DNA from: Sphingomonas sp. PP-F2F-G114-C0414
GTDB taxonomy: Bacteria > Pseudomonadota > Alphaproteobacteria > Sphingomonadales > Sphingomonadaceae
Assembly: GCF_003688595.1 (NCBI RefSeq)
Contig: NZ_RCWT01000015.1
Location: 1 to 64,000 of the forward strand
Length of the DNA stretch: 64,000 nt
Reading direction: 5' to 3'
Under the pieces are notes generated by a model. That model did not search any database. It was not told the origin of the DNA and worked only from the letters and a program-made list of their open reading frames with translations. Position 1 is the stretch's first letter, and each line of letters opens with the position of its first letter. The position numbers and the translations under genes were made by a program. This document shows positions 55,605 through 64,000 of this stretch, one piece after another.

Positions 55605-57095
55605 ATGGCAACTCTCGCATTCCCCGTTCCCGCCGTGGCCGAGCCGCAGCAGCTTCCCCGCAACGTCGAAGCCGAGGCGGCGATGCTCGGCGCGATGATG
55701 ATCGACAACCGCCTCGCGGACGATCTGGTCGACAAGCTCGAACCTGGGCATTTCTTCGAGCCCGTCCACGGGCGGATCTTTGCGGCGATCAAGACGCTGC
55801 GCGGCAACGACATGCTGGTGACGCCGGTGACGCTGCGGCCGATGTTCGATGCGGACGAGGGTATGCGCGAGCTGGGCGGGCCGGCGTATCTGGCTGGGCT
55901 GACGGGCAGCGGTGCAGGCCTGATCGGCGCACGCCAGTTCGCGCAGCAGATCTATGACCTCGCGATGTTGCGTGCGCTCGTGTCGGTCGGCCGCACGCTG
56001 GTCGATCGCGCGATGGACACCTCCGAGGAGGTCAATCCGCGCGCGCAGATCGAACTCGCCGAGGAGGAGCTGTTCAAGGTCGCGGCGGATGGCGGCTCCG
56101 AGAACACGGTGAAGTCGTTCGCACAGGCGACCACCGCCGCGGTCAAGATGGCCGAGCGCGCGCTGAATTCGGGCGGCAATCTGTCGGGCGTCACCACCGG
56201 CATCGATTCGATCAACGCGAAGATCGGCGGCATGCATCACAGCGATCTGATGATCCTCGCCGGTCGTCCGGGCATGGGCAAGACCTCGCTCGCCACCAAC
56301 ATCGCGTTCAACGCGGCGCGGCGCTGGATGCGCGACATGGCCGACGGAATCGCGCCGAAGGACTCGGTCGGCGCCAAGGTCGCGTTCTTCTCGCTGGAGA
56401 TGTCCGCGGATCAGCTGGCCACGCGTATTCTTGCCGAGCAGTCGCAGATCAGTTCCGAATCGCTCCGCATGGGCAAGATCAGCCGCACCGAATTCGCGCA
56501 GCTCGCTGCTGCCGCTGCCGAGCTGGAGAATTTGCCGCTGTTCATCGATGATACCGGCGGCCTCTCGATCGGCGCGCTGCATACGCGTGTGCGCCGGTTG
56601 CAGCGTCGGCACAATAACGAGATCGGGCTGGTGGTGGTCGATTACCTCCAGCTGCTGTCGGGCTCGGGCAAGAGCAAGGACGGCAACCGCGTCCAGGAAA
56701 TTTCCGAGATTTCGCGCGGGCTGAAGACGCTGGCGAAGGACCTGAACGTGCCGGTGCTGGCGCTGTCGCAGCTGTCGCGTGCGGTGGAATCGCGTGAGGA
56801 CAAGACGCCGATGCTGTCGGATCTTCGCGAGTCGGGGTCGATCGAGCAGGACGCGGACATGGTCTGGTTCGTGTACCGCGAGGATTACTACGTCGCGTCG
56901 AAGGAGCCCAAGCGGCCGGCGGAAGGGGATAGTTCGAAGATCTTCGAGGATCATGCGTCGTGGGCGGCGGAGATGGAGCGGGTCTACGGCCTAGCGGAGC
57001 TGATCATCGCCAAACAGCGCCACGGTGCGACCGGCAAGGTCCGGATGAAGTTCGATCCGACGATCACGAAGTTCTCGGATCTCGCGGAGTATTGA
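55605..57095 (+). CDS. dnaB: Replicative DNA helicase DnaB
   Basis: 496-residue hexameric 5'-3' helicase of the replication fork. N-terminal domain PQQLPRNVEAEAAMLGAMM; RecA-like domain with Walker A AGRPGMGKTS, Walker B LVVVDYLQLL and DLRESGSIEQDAD; C-terminal RHGATGKVRMKF. ATG 55605 chosen; a GTG three codons upstream is less likely. About 30 residues longer than E. coli DnaB, mainly as insertions after Walker A (RRWMRDMADGIAPKD). Confidence 0.97.
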   Translation: MATLAFPVPAVAEPQQLPRNVEAEAAMLGAMMIDNRLADDLVDKLEPGHFFEPVHGRIFAAIKTLRGNDMLVTPVTLRPMFDADEGMRELGGPAYLAGLTGSGAGLIGARQFAQQIYDLAMLRALVSVGRTLVDRAMDTSEEVNPRAQIELAEEELFKVAADGGSENTVKSFAQATTAAVKMAERALNSGGNLSGVTTGIDSINAKIGGMHHSDLMILAGRPGMGKTSLATNIAFNAARRWMRDMADGIAPKDSVGAKVAFFSLEMSADQLATRILAEQSQISSESLRMGKISRTEFAQLAAAAAELENLPLFIDDTGGLSIGALHTRVRRLQRRHNNEIGLVVVDYLQLLSGSGKSKDGNRVQEISEISRGLKTLAKDLNVPVLALSQLSRAVESREDKTPMLSDLRESGSIEQDADMVWFVYREDYYVASKEPKRPAEGDSSKIFEDHASWAAEMERVYGLAELIIAKQRHGATGKVRMKFDPTITKFSDLAEY

Positions 57096-57106
57096 AGCCA
57101 TCGTGT

Positions 57107-57255
57107 CCCTCTCCCCTCCGGGGAGAGGGAAGGGGCCCGCCGCGCTTGCGGTGGGAAGGGAGAGGGGAGTGTGGCTCGGGACCTGGATCCCAACGCCCCT
57201 CTCCCTTCCGTCGCCAAGTGGCTCCTCCCTCCCTCTCCCCGGAGGGGCGAGGGAA
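57107..57255. repeat. Composite palindromic repeat, ctctcccc..ggggagaggg family
   Basis: Outer arms cctctcccctccggggagag and ctctccccggaggggcgagg with internal ggtgggaagggagagggg / cccctctcccttcc pairing. It fills the spacer between convergent dnaB and cysH; related to the palindrome embedded in the GlyS/MetH frame. Confidence 0.85.
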
Positions 57256-57260
57256 AGTGG

Positions 57261-58013
57261 TCAGATCATCGGGTCGTAGTCGGTGGGGGCGTGGATGCCG
57301 CATTCGACCTTGTCGAAACTCCGCCAGCGGCCTGCGCGTGGGTCTTCGCCGGGGGCGACTTTGGTCGTGCACGGCGCGCAGCCGATCGACAGATACCCCT
57401 GAGCCTCCAACGGATGCCGCGGCAACTCATGCTCCGCGAAATACGCGTCGAGCTTGGCCTTGTCCCAATCCGCAAGCGGGTTGATCTTCAACCGCCCCTC
57501 ATCCTCCTCGAACCGCGGCAAGGCAGTACGGGTCCCCGACTGAAACCCCTTCCGTCCCGAAATCCATGCATCGAACGGCGCCAACGCCCGCCGCAAAGGT
57601 TCGACTTTCCGCAGATCGCAACACCCGTCAGGATCATACGACCAGCGCAACCCCGTCTTGTCCTTAATCGCGAGCAGCCGCGGATCGGGACGGAACACGC
57701 GTAGATCGGTGAACCCCAGTCTCTCCGCCAGCTCATCGCGGTACGCCAAGGTCTCGCCGAACATCTTCTGCGTATTCGTGAACACCACCGGCACATCGAC
57801 ATCGACCTGCGCGACCATGTGGAGCAGCACCGCCGACTCGGCGCCGAACGACGACACCGCCGCGATCCGCCCGCGCAACTCGCCGACCAGCAGCTCGAAC
57901 AGCATCTCTTGTGCGGAGACGCCCTCGAACCGCTCCTGCATCGCCATCGCGTCGGCGCGCGTGAACGCCGGCGTGATGTCGATCATGTCGAGTTGGCGCG
58001 CGGGCTCACCCAT
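57261..58013 (-). CDS. cysH: Assimilatory APS/PAPS reductase
   Basis: ~250-residue 3'-phosphoadenylylsulfate/adenylylsulfate reductase making sulfite. PP-loop SSFGAESAVLLHM; the CCDLRK pair and IGCAPCTTK give the CC...CxxC [4Fe-4S] ligands of the APS-reducing type, and the C-terminal Cys is in KVECGIH. ATG giving MGEPARQ overlaps the DUF934 stop by 8 bases; a shorter start (MIDITPA) is possible. Last gene of the cysI-DUF934-cysH group. Confidence 0.94.
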   Translation of the reverse strand: MGEPARQLDMIDITPAFTRADAMAMQERFEGVSAQEMLFELLVGELRGRIAAVSSFGAESAVLLHMVAQVDVDVPVVFTNTQKMFGETLAYRDELAERLGFTDLRVFRPDPRLLAIKDKTGLRWSYDPDGCCDLRKVEPLRRALAPFDAWISGRKGFQSGTRTALPRFEEDEGRLKINPLADWDKAKLDAYFAEHELPRHPLEAQGYLSIGCAPCTTKVAPGEDPRAGRWRSFDKVECGIHAPTDYDPMI

Positions 58014-58446
58014 GGCGCAGCTTCCAAACCGGCACCGCGCCGTCCGCCGCCTTCTGGTACGGCGTATCGTAGCGCTCCAGGCTCGCACGCAGCACGTCGA
58101 TATCGATCGGCGCCTGCGGTGCGAAGCTGTCGAACCCGCAGCGCCGCATCAGCGGAATCTGATCGACCAGCACGTCGCCCTGCGCGCGCAGTTCGCCGGT
58201 ATAGCCCGCCTCGCGCAGGATTCGCGCGGACGAATAGCCACGTCCGTCGCGGTAGCCGGGGAAGCTGACCTCGATCAGCGCAAGCTGGTCGATCTGCGGC
58301 AACAGCGCACGCGCATCGTCGCCCGCTTCCAGGCGAACCGCCGCGGCGTTGCTCTGCCCGATGAACGAATCGAGCGTCACCGCGGGCTCGTCATGCGGCT
58401 CGTCGTCGCGGAAGCGGAGCAGCGTCTGGTCCGGATACTCAACCAT
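58006..58446 (-). CDS. DUF934 protein (sulfate-assimilation associated)
   Basis: 146-residue DUF934 member, nearly always next to sulfite reductase in alpha- and betaproteobacteria. Seen: IDQLALIEVSFPGYRDGRGYSSARILRE and GYTGELRAQGDVLVDQIPLMRRCGFDSFA. Proposed to help the CysI reaction; not proven. Overlaps cysI by 8 bases and cysH by 8 bases, showing tight coupling. Confidence 0.93.
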   Translation of the reverse strand: MVEYPDQTLLRFRDDEPHDEPAVTLDSFIGQSNAAAVRLEAGDDARALLPQIDQLALIEVSFPGYRDGRGYSSARILREAGYTGELRAQGDVLVDQIPLMRRCGFDSFAPQAPIDIDVLRASLERYDTPYQKAADGAVPVWKLRHG

Positions 58447-60070
58447 AGATCGCCTCCTTGAACGTCTCGAAGCCCACGCGGCGGTAGGTGTCGAGGAAAC
58501 GCTCGCCGGGGTCGCGGACCTGAAGGTACCGATCGGTGACGCGCTCGATCGCGTCGACCACGCCGTCCTCCGAGAAGCCGGGCCCGGTGATCTTCGCGAG
58601 GCTCACATCCTCCGCGCCCGAACCACCGAGCGAGAGCTGGTAATTCTCGGTGCCCTTCTTGTCGACGCCGAGGATGCCGATGTGGCCGGCATGATGGTGC
58701 CCGCACGCGTTGATGCAGCCGCTAATCTTGAGCTTCAGTTCGCCGAGGTCACGCTGACGATCGAGGCTGCCGAAGCGGGTCGCGATCTTCTGCGCGAGCG
58801 GGATCGAGCGCGCGTTGGCGAGGCTGCAATAATCGAGACCGGGGCAGGCGATGATGTCGCTGATCAGGTCGAGATTGGCTTCGGCCAGCCCGGCATCGTT
58901 CAGCGCCGACCACACCGCATGCAGGTCGGCGATGCGGACGTGCGGCAGGACGATGTTCTGCGCATGCGTGACGCGTAGTTCGTCGAAGCTGTAGCGCGTG
59001 CCGAGGTCGGCCATCACGTCGATCTGGTCCGCCGACGCGTCGCCGGGGATGCCGCCGATCGGCTTCAAGCTGATGTTGACGATCGCATAGCCGGGCTGCT
59101 TGTGCGCCTTGACGTTCTGGTCGAGCCAGACCGCGAAGTCGGGATCGCTGCGGTCGATGGCGGTCGAGGCGTTCGGGTCGAAATCGGGCGCGCCGAAGTG
59201 GCTCGTGATGCGCTCTAGCTCGGCCCGCGGAGGATCGAGCCCAAGGCCCTTCACCGCGGTGAATTCTTCCTCGACCTGACGGCGATATTCGTCGGGGCCA
59301 ATCTCGTGGAGCAGGATCTTGATCCGCGCCTTGTAGATGTTGTCGCGCCGGCCATAGCGATTGTAGACGCGCAGGCACGCCTCGAGATAGCTCATCAGGT
59401 CGTCGGCGGGGACGAAGTCGCGGATCTCGTGGCTGATCATCGGCGTGCGGCCCATGCCGCCGCCGACGAAGATCTTCGCGCCGAGTTCGCCGTCGCGGAC
59501 GTGCAGCCCGATGCCAATGTCGTGGAGGCGCATCGCCGCGCGATCCTCGTTCGCCGCGATAACGCAGATCTTGAACTTCCGCGGGAGGTAGGTGAATTCC
59601 GGGTGGAACGTCGACCACTGACGGATCAGCTCGGCCCAGGGCCGCGGGTCGGCGACCTCGTCCGCGGCAGCACCGGCGAACTGGTCGGAGCTGATGTTGC
59701 GGATGCAGTTGCCGCTGGTCTGGATGGCATGCATCTCGACCGTCGCGAGCTCCTGGAGGATGTCCGGGGTCTGGTCGAGCTGAATCCAGTTGAACTGGAT
59801 GTTCTGCCGCGTGGTGAAGTGGCCGTAGCCGCGATCATACTTGCGCGCGATGTGGCCAAGCATCCGCATCTGGCGTCCGTCGAGCGTCCCGTACGGCACC
59901 GCCACGCGCAGCATGTACGCGTGCAGCTGGAGGTACAGCCCGTTCATCAGCCGCAGCGGCTTGAACTGGTCCTCGGTCAGCTCACCCGAGAGGCGGCGGC
60001 GGACCTGATCGCGGAACTCGTCGACGCGCTGGTCGACGATCGCCTGGTCGTATTCGTCGTATTTATACAT
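58439..60070 (-). CDS. cysI: Nitrite/sulfite reductase hemoprotein subunit (assimilatory, siroheme and [4Fe-4S])
   Basis: 543 residues. Siroheme/Fe-S cysteines occur in ACPGLDYCSLANARS and SGCINACGHHHAGHIG; FTTRQNIQFNWIQL and RIHD-like ARLHDIG regions are typical of CysI/NirA. The pattern with DUF2849, DUF934, cysH and cobA marks it as sulfite reductase. Preceded by a large nested inverted repeat in the gap to DUF2849. Confidence 0.93.
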   Translation of the reverse strand: MYKYDEYDQAIVDQRVDEFRDQVRRRLSGELTEDQFKPLRLMNGLYLQLHAYMLRVAVPYGTLDGRQMRMLGHIARKYDRGYGHFTTRQNIQFNWIQLDQTPDILQELATVEMHAIQTSGNCIRNISSDQFAGAAADEVADPRPWAELIRQWSTFHPEFTYLPRKFKICVIAANEDRAAMRLHDIGIGLHVRDGELGAKIFVGGGMGRTPMISHEIRDFVPADDLMSYLEACLRVYNRYGRRDNIYKARIKILLHEIGPDEYRRQVEEEFTAVKGLGLDPPRAELERITSHFGAPDFDPNASTAIDRSDPDFAVWLDQNVKAHKQPGYAIVNISLKPIGGIPGDASADQIDVMADLGTRYSFDELRVTHAQNIVLPHVRIADLHAVWSALNDAGLAEANLDLISDIIACPGLDYCSLANARSIPLAQKIATRFGSLDRQRDLGELKLKISGCINACGHHHAGHIGILGVDKKGTENYQLSLGGSGAEDVSLAKITGPGFSEDGVVDAIERVTDRYLQVRDPGERFLDTYRRVGFETFKEAIYG

Positions 60071-60090
60071 GCGGGGTCCCGGAGAAGTTT

Positions 60091-60318
60091 TGGTTCACGC
60101 GAAGGCGCGATGGCGCGAAGAGATTCGGAAGAATTTTGTTCGCGCGGAGACGCGGAGACGCGGAGGAGAAAGCACCCGCGCTAGCGGGCAACAAAGCTGA
60201 AGCGGCTAACGAGTGTGAAGGCCGCTGCGCGGCAAGCGCAACACCTCCGCGTCTCCGCGTCTCCGCGTGAAACACCTTCTCGCTAACCTCTTCGCGCCTT
60301 CGCGCCTTCGCGTGAATC
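60091..60318. repeat. Large nested inverted repeat
   Basis: Outer arms ttcacgcgaaggcgcgatgg..cgcgaagag and ctcttcgcgccttcgcgcct..tcgcgtgaa (60094-60121 and about 60286-60314), inner arms gcgcggagacgcggagacgc..ggagg and cctccgcgtctccgcgtctc..cgcg (about 60143-60170 and 60245-60270). Together they can form a hairpin of about 220 bases inside the sulfur operon, just after the end of DUF2849. Confidence 0.85.
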
Positions 60319-60613
60319 ATATCACCCAGCTGCCAGCGGTCGGGTCGGCGGGTTTGAGTGTCAGGTCGGGCCGCATCGTCGGGCCCAAAGCGCGGATGCG
60401 GTCCTTGATGTGGGCGGGGCGCGGGCCGTCGTCGGTCTGCGTCGCCTCGATCAGATAGGGGACGTTGACGCGGCGCGCGCCTTCCTCCGCCTGGAGGATC
60501 GCTTCGCCAGCGACGCCGACATCGGTCGCGTCCTCGATGTGGCGCGACCAGCCATTGCCGGTCCACCAGACGACGTCACCGGTGGGAAGGTCGTTTCCGG
60601 TCAACAGCTTCAT
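60317..60613 (-). CDS. DUF2849 protein (sulfur operon)
   Basis: 98-residue DUF2849 member typical of cysG/cobA-cysI operons. Seen: MKLLTGNDLPTGDVVWWTGNGW and VNVPYLIEATQTDDGPRP. Function unknown. ATG overlaps the stop of cobA (ATGA). Confidence 0.92.
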   Translation of the reverse strand: MKLLTGNDLPTGDVVWWTGNGWSRHIEDATDVGVAGEAILQAEEGARRVNVPYLIEATQTDDGPRPAHIKDRIRALGPTMRPDLTLKPADPTAGSWVI

Positions 60614-61401
60614 GCGGCGGCGTCCTCTGCTACGCGGGCCCAGCGGGCGAGTTTGTCTTCGGCGTCCGACAGTTCGACGACTTCTCCGACGACGATGATC
60701 GCGGGGCTCTTCACAGCCTCACGCGTCACCATCGCACCGAGATCGGCAAGCAACGTCCGGATCGCCCGCGAGCCCTCGAGCGTACCGCGTTCGAGCACCG
60801 CGACGGGCATGTCGGGGGCGACGCCGTCGGTCATCAGCTTGTCGGCAATGTCGGTCGCGCTCGCGATGCCCATGTAGATCACCAGTGTTCGACCCTGTCC
60901 GGCCAACCCCGCCCAGTTCTGCTCGCTCAGGCCCTTGCACTGGCCAGCGACGAAGCTGACCGCGCTCGAATGGTCGCGGTGGGTGAGCGGCAGCATCGCT
61001 TCGGCGGCACAGCCGAGCGCGGCCGAGACACCGGGGATCACCTCGACCGGAAGGCCAGCGGCGCGGACGGCCTCGACCTCTTCGCCGCCACGGCCGAACA
61101 CGAACGGATCGCCACCCTTCAGGCGGATCACGATCGCACCGGTCTTCACATGCGCGATGATCAGCGCGTTGATCGCCTCCTGCGGCAGGGTATGCCGCGC
61201 CCGCTGCTTGGCGACAGAGATGCGCTGCGCTGCCGGCGGCGCGATGTCGAGCACGCGCGGGTCGATCAGTCCGTCATGCACGACGACGTCGGCGGTCTTC
61301 AGCGCCTCGACCGCGCGGACGGTGAGGAGGCCGGGATCGCCCGGGCCCGCCCCGACGAGGATGACGCGCCCGCGGGCGGTGGGATCTAGGAGGCTTGCCA
61401 T
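60610..61401 (-). CDS. cobA: Uroporphyrinogen-III C-methyltransferase (siroheme synthesis)
   Basis: 263-residue SUMT that doubly methylates uroporphyrinogen III to precorrin-2, precursor of siroheme (and cobalamin). AdoMet loop GRVILVGAGPGDPGLLT; RLKGGDPFVFGRGGEE; VIPGVSAALGCAAEA; MPVAVLERGT. It supplies siroheme to the downstream sulfite reductase. Start MASLLDPT; no fused CysG-type dehydrogenase/ferrochelatase domain. Confidence 0.95.
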   Translation of the reverse strand: MASLLDPTARGRVILVGAGPGDPGLLTVRAVEALKTADVVVHDGLIDPRVLDIAPPAAQRISVAKQRARHTLPQEAINALIIAHVKTGAIVIRLKGGDPFVFGRGGEEVEAVRAAGLPVEVIPGVSAALGCAAEAMLPLTHRDHSSAVSFVAGQCKGLSEQNWAGLAGQGRTLVIYMGIASATDIADKLMTDGVAPDMPVAVLERGTLEGSRAIRTLLADLGAMVTREAVKSPAIIVVGEVVELSDAEDKLARWARVAEDAAA

Positions 61402-61491
61402 AGGATAAGAGATGGACGGCAACCCGCTGCACCGCAACCGAATGATGCTTTGGCGGGAGGTAGGATTGCTTTCGAACGCGCCGGAACGCGG

Positions 61492-62904
61492 TCAGCCGTC
61501 GGCGAGGCCGATGCCGATCGACGCACGCGCGCTCTCCGATTCGCTGCTGACGACCGGGTAGGCGCAGTAATCGGCGGCGTAATAGGCGCTCGGGCGGTGG
61601 TTGCCCGACCAGCCGATGCCGCCAAACGGCGCACCGCTCGAGGCGCCATTGGTCGGCTTGTTCCAGTTGACGATGCCGGCGCGGATGTTCGCCCAGAAGC
61701 GGTCGTAGAGCGCGGGCGTCTGGCTGATCAATGAGGCGGACAGGCCGTAGCGCGTGTTGTTCGCCTCGACGATCGCGGCGTCGAAATCATCGACGCGGAC
61801 GACCTGCAGGATCGGACCGAACAGCTCGATATCGGGGCGGTCGGCGATATCGGTGACGTCGATCAGCGCGGGTTTCAGGAACGGCAGGTCCGCGACCGGG
61901 CGTTCGAGGTGGCGGATCGGTCGGCCGCCGCGCGTGAGCAGTTCGAGGAAGCTTTCGGTCAGCTGCTCGGCGGCTTCGTTGTCGATCACCGGGCCCATGA
62001 ACGGGGCGGGGTTGGCGTGCGGCTCGCCGACGATGATCCGGCCGACCATCTTGTCGACGGTGGCGATCAGCGGATCGTAGAGCTTGGTATCGACGATCAG
62101 CCGGCGCGCCGCGGTGCAGCGCTGCCCGGCGGTGGTGAAGGCCGACTGGATGATCAGGATCGCCGCGGTGTGTAGGTCGGGCGTGTCCCACACGACGATC
62201 GGGTTGTTGCCGCCCATCTCGAGCGCGAGAATCTTCTCGGGCTTGTCGGCGAACGCGCGGTTGAGCGCCAGGCCGGTGCGCGCCGAGCCGGTGAACAACA
62301 GCCCGTCGATATCGGGGTGCGCGGCGAGCGCCTTGCCTTCGTTCGGGCCGCCGATCACGAGGCGGATGCACTCGGGCGGCACGCCCGCGGCGCGGAAGCA
62401 TTCGACGAGGAACGCGCCGACCGCGGGGGTTTTTTCCGACGGTTTGAAGACGACCGCGTTGCCAGCGATCAGCGCGGGGACGATGTGGCCGTTGGGCAGA
62501 TGCGCGGGGAAGTTGTACGGCCCGAGCACGGCCAGCACGCCATGCGGCTTGTGGCGGACGGCGATCCGCGACCCCATCGTCGCTTCCAGACGACGCTGCG
62601 CGGTACGGTCGGCATAGGCGCTGACCGAGATGTCGACCTTGGCGATCACCGTCTCGACCTCGCCGCGCGCTTCCCAGATCGGCTTGCCGGTTTCGCGGGA
62701 GATCAGGTCGGTGAAGGCGTCGTTGCGCTGCCGGACGATGTTGGCAAAGCGCCGCATCGTCTCGATCCGGAAGGCCAGCGGCTTCGACGCCCAGCTCGAC
62801 CAGCCGGCGCGCGCGCAGGCGACTTCGGCATCGACGTCGCCGATCGGTTGACGCCAGAGAATCGCGCCGGTGGCCGGCTCGTAGGAGATGATCTCGTCGG
62901 ACAT
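61492..62904 (-). CDS. astD: N-succinylglutamate 5-semialdehyde dehydrogenase
   Basis: 470-residue ALDH of the AstD family (arginine succinyltransferase pathway, last-but-one step). Seen: LGPYNFPAHLPNGHIVPALIAGN, FKPSEKTPA, ALEMGGNNPIVV with catalytic Glu, and GQRCTAARR with catalytic Cys. No astA, astB or astE is in the window, so the pathway cannot be confirmed locally. Start MSDEIIS; the longer frame reads through the adjacent repeat. Confidence 0.92.
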   Translation of the reverse strand: MSDEIISYEPATGAILWRQPIGDVDAEVACARAGWSSWASKPLAFRIETMRRFANIVRQRNDAFTDLISRETGKPIWEARGEVETVIAKVDISVSAYADRTAQRRLEATMGSRIAVRHKPHGVLAVLGPYNFPAHLPNGHIVPALIAGNAVVFKPSEKTPAVGAFLVECFRAAGVPPECIRLVIGGPNEGKALAAHPDIDGLLFTGSARTGLALNRAFADKPEKILALEMGGNNPIVVWDTPDLHTAAILIIQSAFTTAGQRCTAARRLIVDTKLYDPLIATVDKMVGRIIVGEPHANPAPFMGPVIDNEAAEQLTESFLELLTRGGRPIRHLERPVADLPFLKPALIDVTDIADRPDIELFGPILQVVRVDDFDAAIVEANNTRYGLSASLISQTPALYDRFWANIRAGIVNWNKPTNGASSGAPFGGIGWSGNHRPSAYYAADYCAYPVVSSESESARASIGIGLADG

Positions 62905-62988
62905 GCGCCGCTCTTGCCTTGATTCGCGGCGAGTTTCCACTGGCGGATGTGGGGTCTTTGCCGTGGGGTGTGCCCGGCTTGCTTCTCG

Positions 62989-63094
62989 CCTCCCTGGAAG
63001 GGAGGGGGCGGGGGTGGGTAGGCCGGTTTGTGACGCAACCGTCGCGCTACATGGAAACCGACCCACCCCCAGCCCCTCCCTTCCAGGGAGGGGG
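62989..63094. repeat. Palindromic repeat, gggaggggctgggggtgggt family, copy 2
   Basis: Arms ctccctggaagggagggggc and inverted cccacccccagcccctccct around ~30 bases; same family as 55407-55513. It lies between selO and astD on the same strand. Confidence 0.88.
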
Positions 63095-63098
63095 GAGA

Positions 63099-64000
63099 TC
63101 ACTCGGCTAGCGCTTCGCCCATTTCGCGGATGGCGGCGACCTTGGCGTTCAGCGCACGCCAGTCGTCGTGCTCGGCGATCGGCGCCCAGATCGCCTCCAC
63201 CTCGTCGATCAGCATGCTGCACGGCTCGCCCGCCCAGTACGGGTGCGAGCGGTCCTTCCGGGGTTCGTAGGCAGCGAGCGCGGCACGGACGTCGGCCCAG
63301 GGTTCGGCGTAGGTATCGGGCAGATCCCCACCGAACGCGTCGAAGAAGAACCGGTCGATCCCGACGCCGGAGATGCGGAGTGCGCGTTCGGTGGCCTGGA
63401 CGAGGTCGCGGTCCGCATCCGGATCGCGCGGGCGGACGCCGAGGCGCCAGAGGATCGCCTGCGTGACTTCGGGTTGATAGCGCGGACCGAACTGGTCGAG
63501 CGCGGCCACCAGCGGGTCGCTCTCGGCGATCTGGCGGAGCGCGACGGCCAGCTGCATCACGTCCCAGTGGATCGCCTCGGGCTGGCGGCCGAACGCGTAC
63601 AGACCCTGGTGGTCGAAATAGGCGGCGGTGAAGGCCGGGTCCCAGGTCGGGGCGAACCGCCACGGGCCATAGTCGAAGCTTTCGCCGGTGACGTTGATAT
63701 TGTCCGAATTGAGCACGCCGTGGACGAAGCCCGCCGCCATGTAGCGCGCCGCGAGACGCGCGGTGCGACCGACGACGAGGTCGAGCAGGCGGACCGGATC
63801 GTCGCTGTCCTCGTCGTAGAGGTTGCGGAGCGTATAGCCGACGAGTTTGCGCAAACCCGCTTCGTCGCGTTCGTAGGCGAGGCGCTGGAAGCTGCCGATT
63901 CGGACATGGCTGTGATTGAGGCGAACGAGGACCGCCGAACGCGTCGGGCTTGGCTCGTCGCCGCGCTGGAGTTCTTCGCCCGTCTCGATCAGCGATAGCG
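63099..64000 (-). CDS. selO: SelO/YdiU family protein adenylyltransferase (partial, right edge)
   Basis: The 5' part lies beyond the window. The visible ~300 C-terminal residues match SelO pseudokinases, which AMPylate protein targets under redox stress. Seen: TRSAVLVRLNHSHVRIGSFQRLAYERDE upstream (without a stop to the edge), the metal Asn/Asp in NSDNINVTGESFDYGPW and FAPTWDPAFTAAYFDHQGLYAFGRQP. SelO is usually ~480-500 residues and ends in a conserved Cys (absent here); the C-terminus is MGEALAE. Confidence 0.9.
   Translation of the reverse strand, partial: LSLIETGEELQRGDEPSPTRSAVLVRLNHSHVRIGSFQRLAYERDEAGLRKLVGYTLRNLYDEDSDDPVRLLDLVVGRTARLAARYMAAGFVHGVLNSDNINVTGESFDYGPWRFAPTWDPAFTAAYFDHQGLYAFGRQPEAIHWDVMQLAVALRQIAESDPLVAALDQFGPRYQPEVTQAILWRLGVRPRDPDADRDLVQATERALRISGVGIDRFFFDAFGGDLPDTYAEPWADVRAALAAYEPRKDRSHPYWAGEPCSMLIDEVEAIWAPIAEHDDWRALNAKVAAIREMGEALAE

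Noticed and set aside
61492..63663. A 723-residue frame covering selO shadow, repeat and astD
   Set aside because: The upstream part is antiphase to selO and reads through a palindrome; the AstD protein begins at 62904.

Overview
The window is GC-rich, densely coded chromosomal DNA from an alphaproteobacterium, most likely a Sphingomonas or close relative. The evidence is the mix of families (ThiS-ThiG fusion, TonB-dependent receptor with tryptophan-halogenase partner, DUF1285-Nudix-CCA unit, CobA-DUF2849-CysI-DUF934-CysH sulfur operon, Caulobacter-type xylose genes) and the many intergenic palindromic repeats typical of sphingomonads. There is no phage, insertion sequence, CRISPR array or rRNA; one tRNA gene (tRNA-Arg, UCU) is present. 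Layout. 1-0.8 kb: a reading frame that joins a glycyl-tRNA synthetase beta fragment to the MetH activation domain exactly through a palindromic repeat (chimera or assembly join). 0.9-5.6 kb: aldehyde dehydrogenase, quinone oxidoreductase, and an OmpR-type two-component pair. 5.6-11.2 kb: TonB-dependent receptor, flavin-dependent halogenase, ABC1/UbiB kinase. 11.6-13.6 kb: glnB-glnA with a recognisable sigma-54 promoter and NtrC site. 13.7-16.9 kb: aroQ-accB-accC-hypothetical-arsC operon. 17-23 kb: thiSG, csbD-like, HAD hydrolase, fhs, aceA. 23.2-26.4 kb: a large PAS-rich hybrid histidine kinase that begins with a ribbon-helix-helix-like segment. 26.7-33.4 kb: a complete oxidative (Weimberg) D-xylose pathway, xylA / xylD / xylC-xylB-xylX, with candidate XylR operators. 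33.6-36.3 kb: tRNA-Arg, queuosine-precursor transporter, purC-purS-purQ. 36.4-46.7 kb: DUF4349 lipoprotein, a secreted alpha/beta hydrolase translationally coupled to kynureninase, parC, a GGDEF/EAL protein, CCA transferase-Nudix-DUF1285, GNAT. 46.8-51.8 kb: folB, two unrecognised proteins, tonB-exbB-exbD-exbD, a small secreted TPR-like protein. 52.3-57.1 kb: dcd, HPP membrane protein, cdd-GH25-UPF0262, dnaB. 57.2-64 kb: assimilatory sulfate-reduction operon, astD and a partial selO. How it works together: the xylose genes take D-xylose to alpha-ketoglutarate, the TonB-ExbBD cluster can energise outer-membrane receptors such as the one at 5.6 kb, isocitrate lyase allows growth on two-carbon units, and cobA supplies siroheme to the adjacent sulfite reductase. 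Between genes lie about fifteen long palindromic elements of at least seven families, one of them inside a coding frame. The strongest leads are the GlyS/MetH junction, the RHH-histidine kinase fusion, the GH25 protein that lacks its catalytic Glu, and the predicted xylose and nitrogen control sites.
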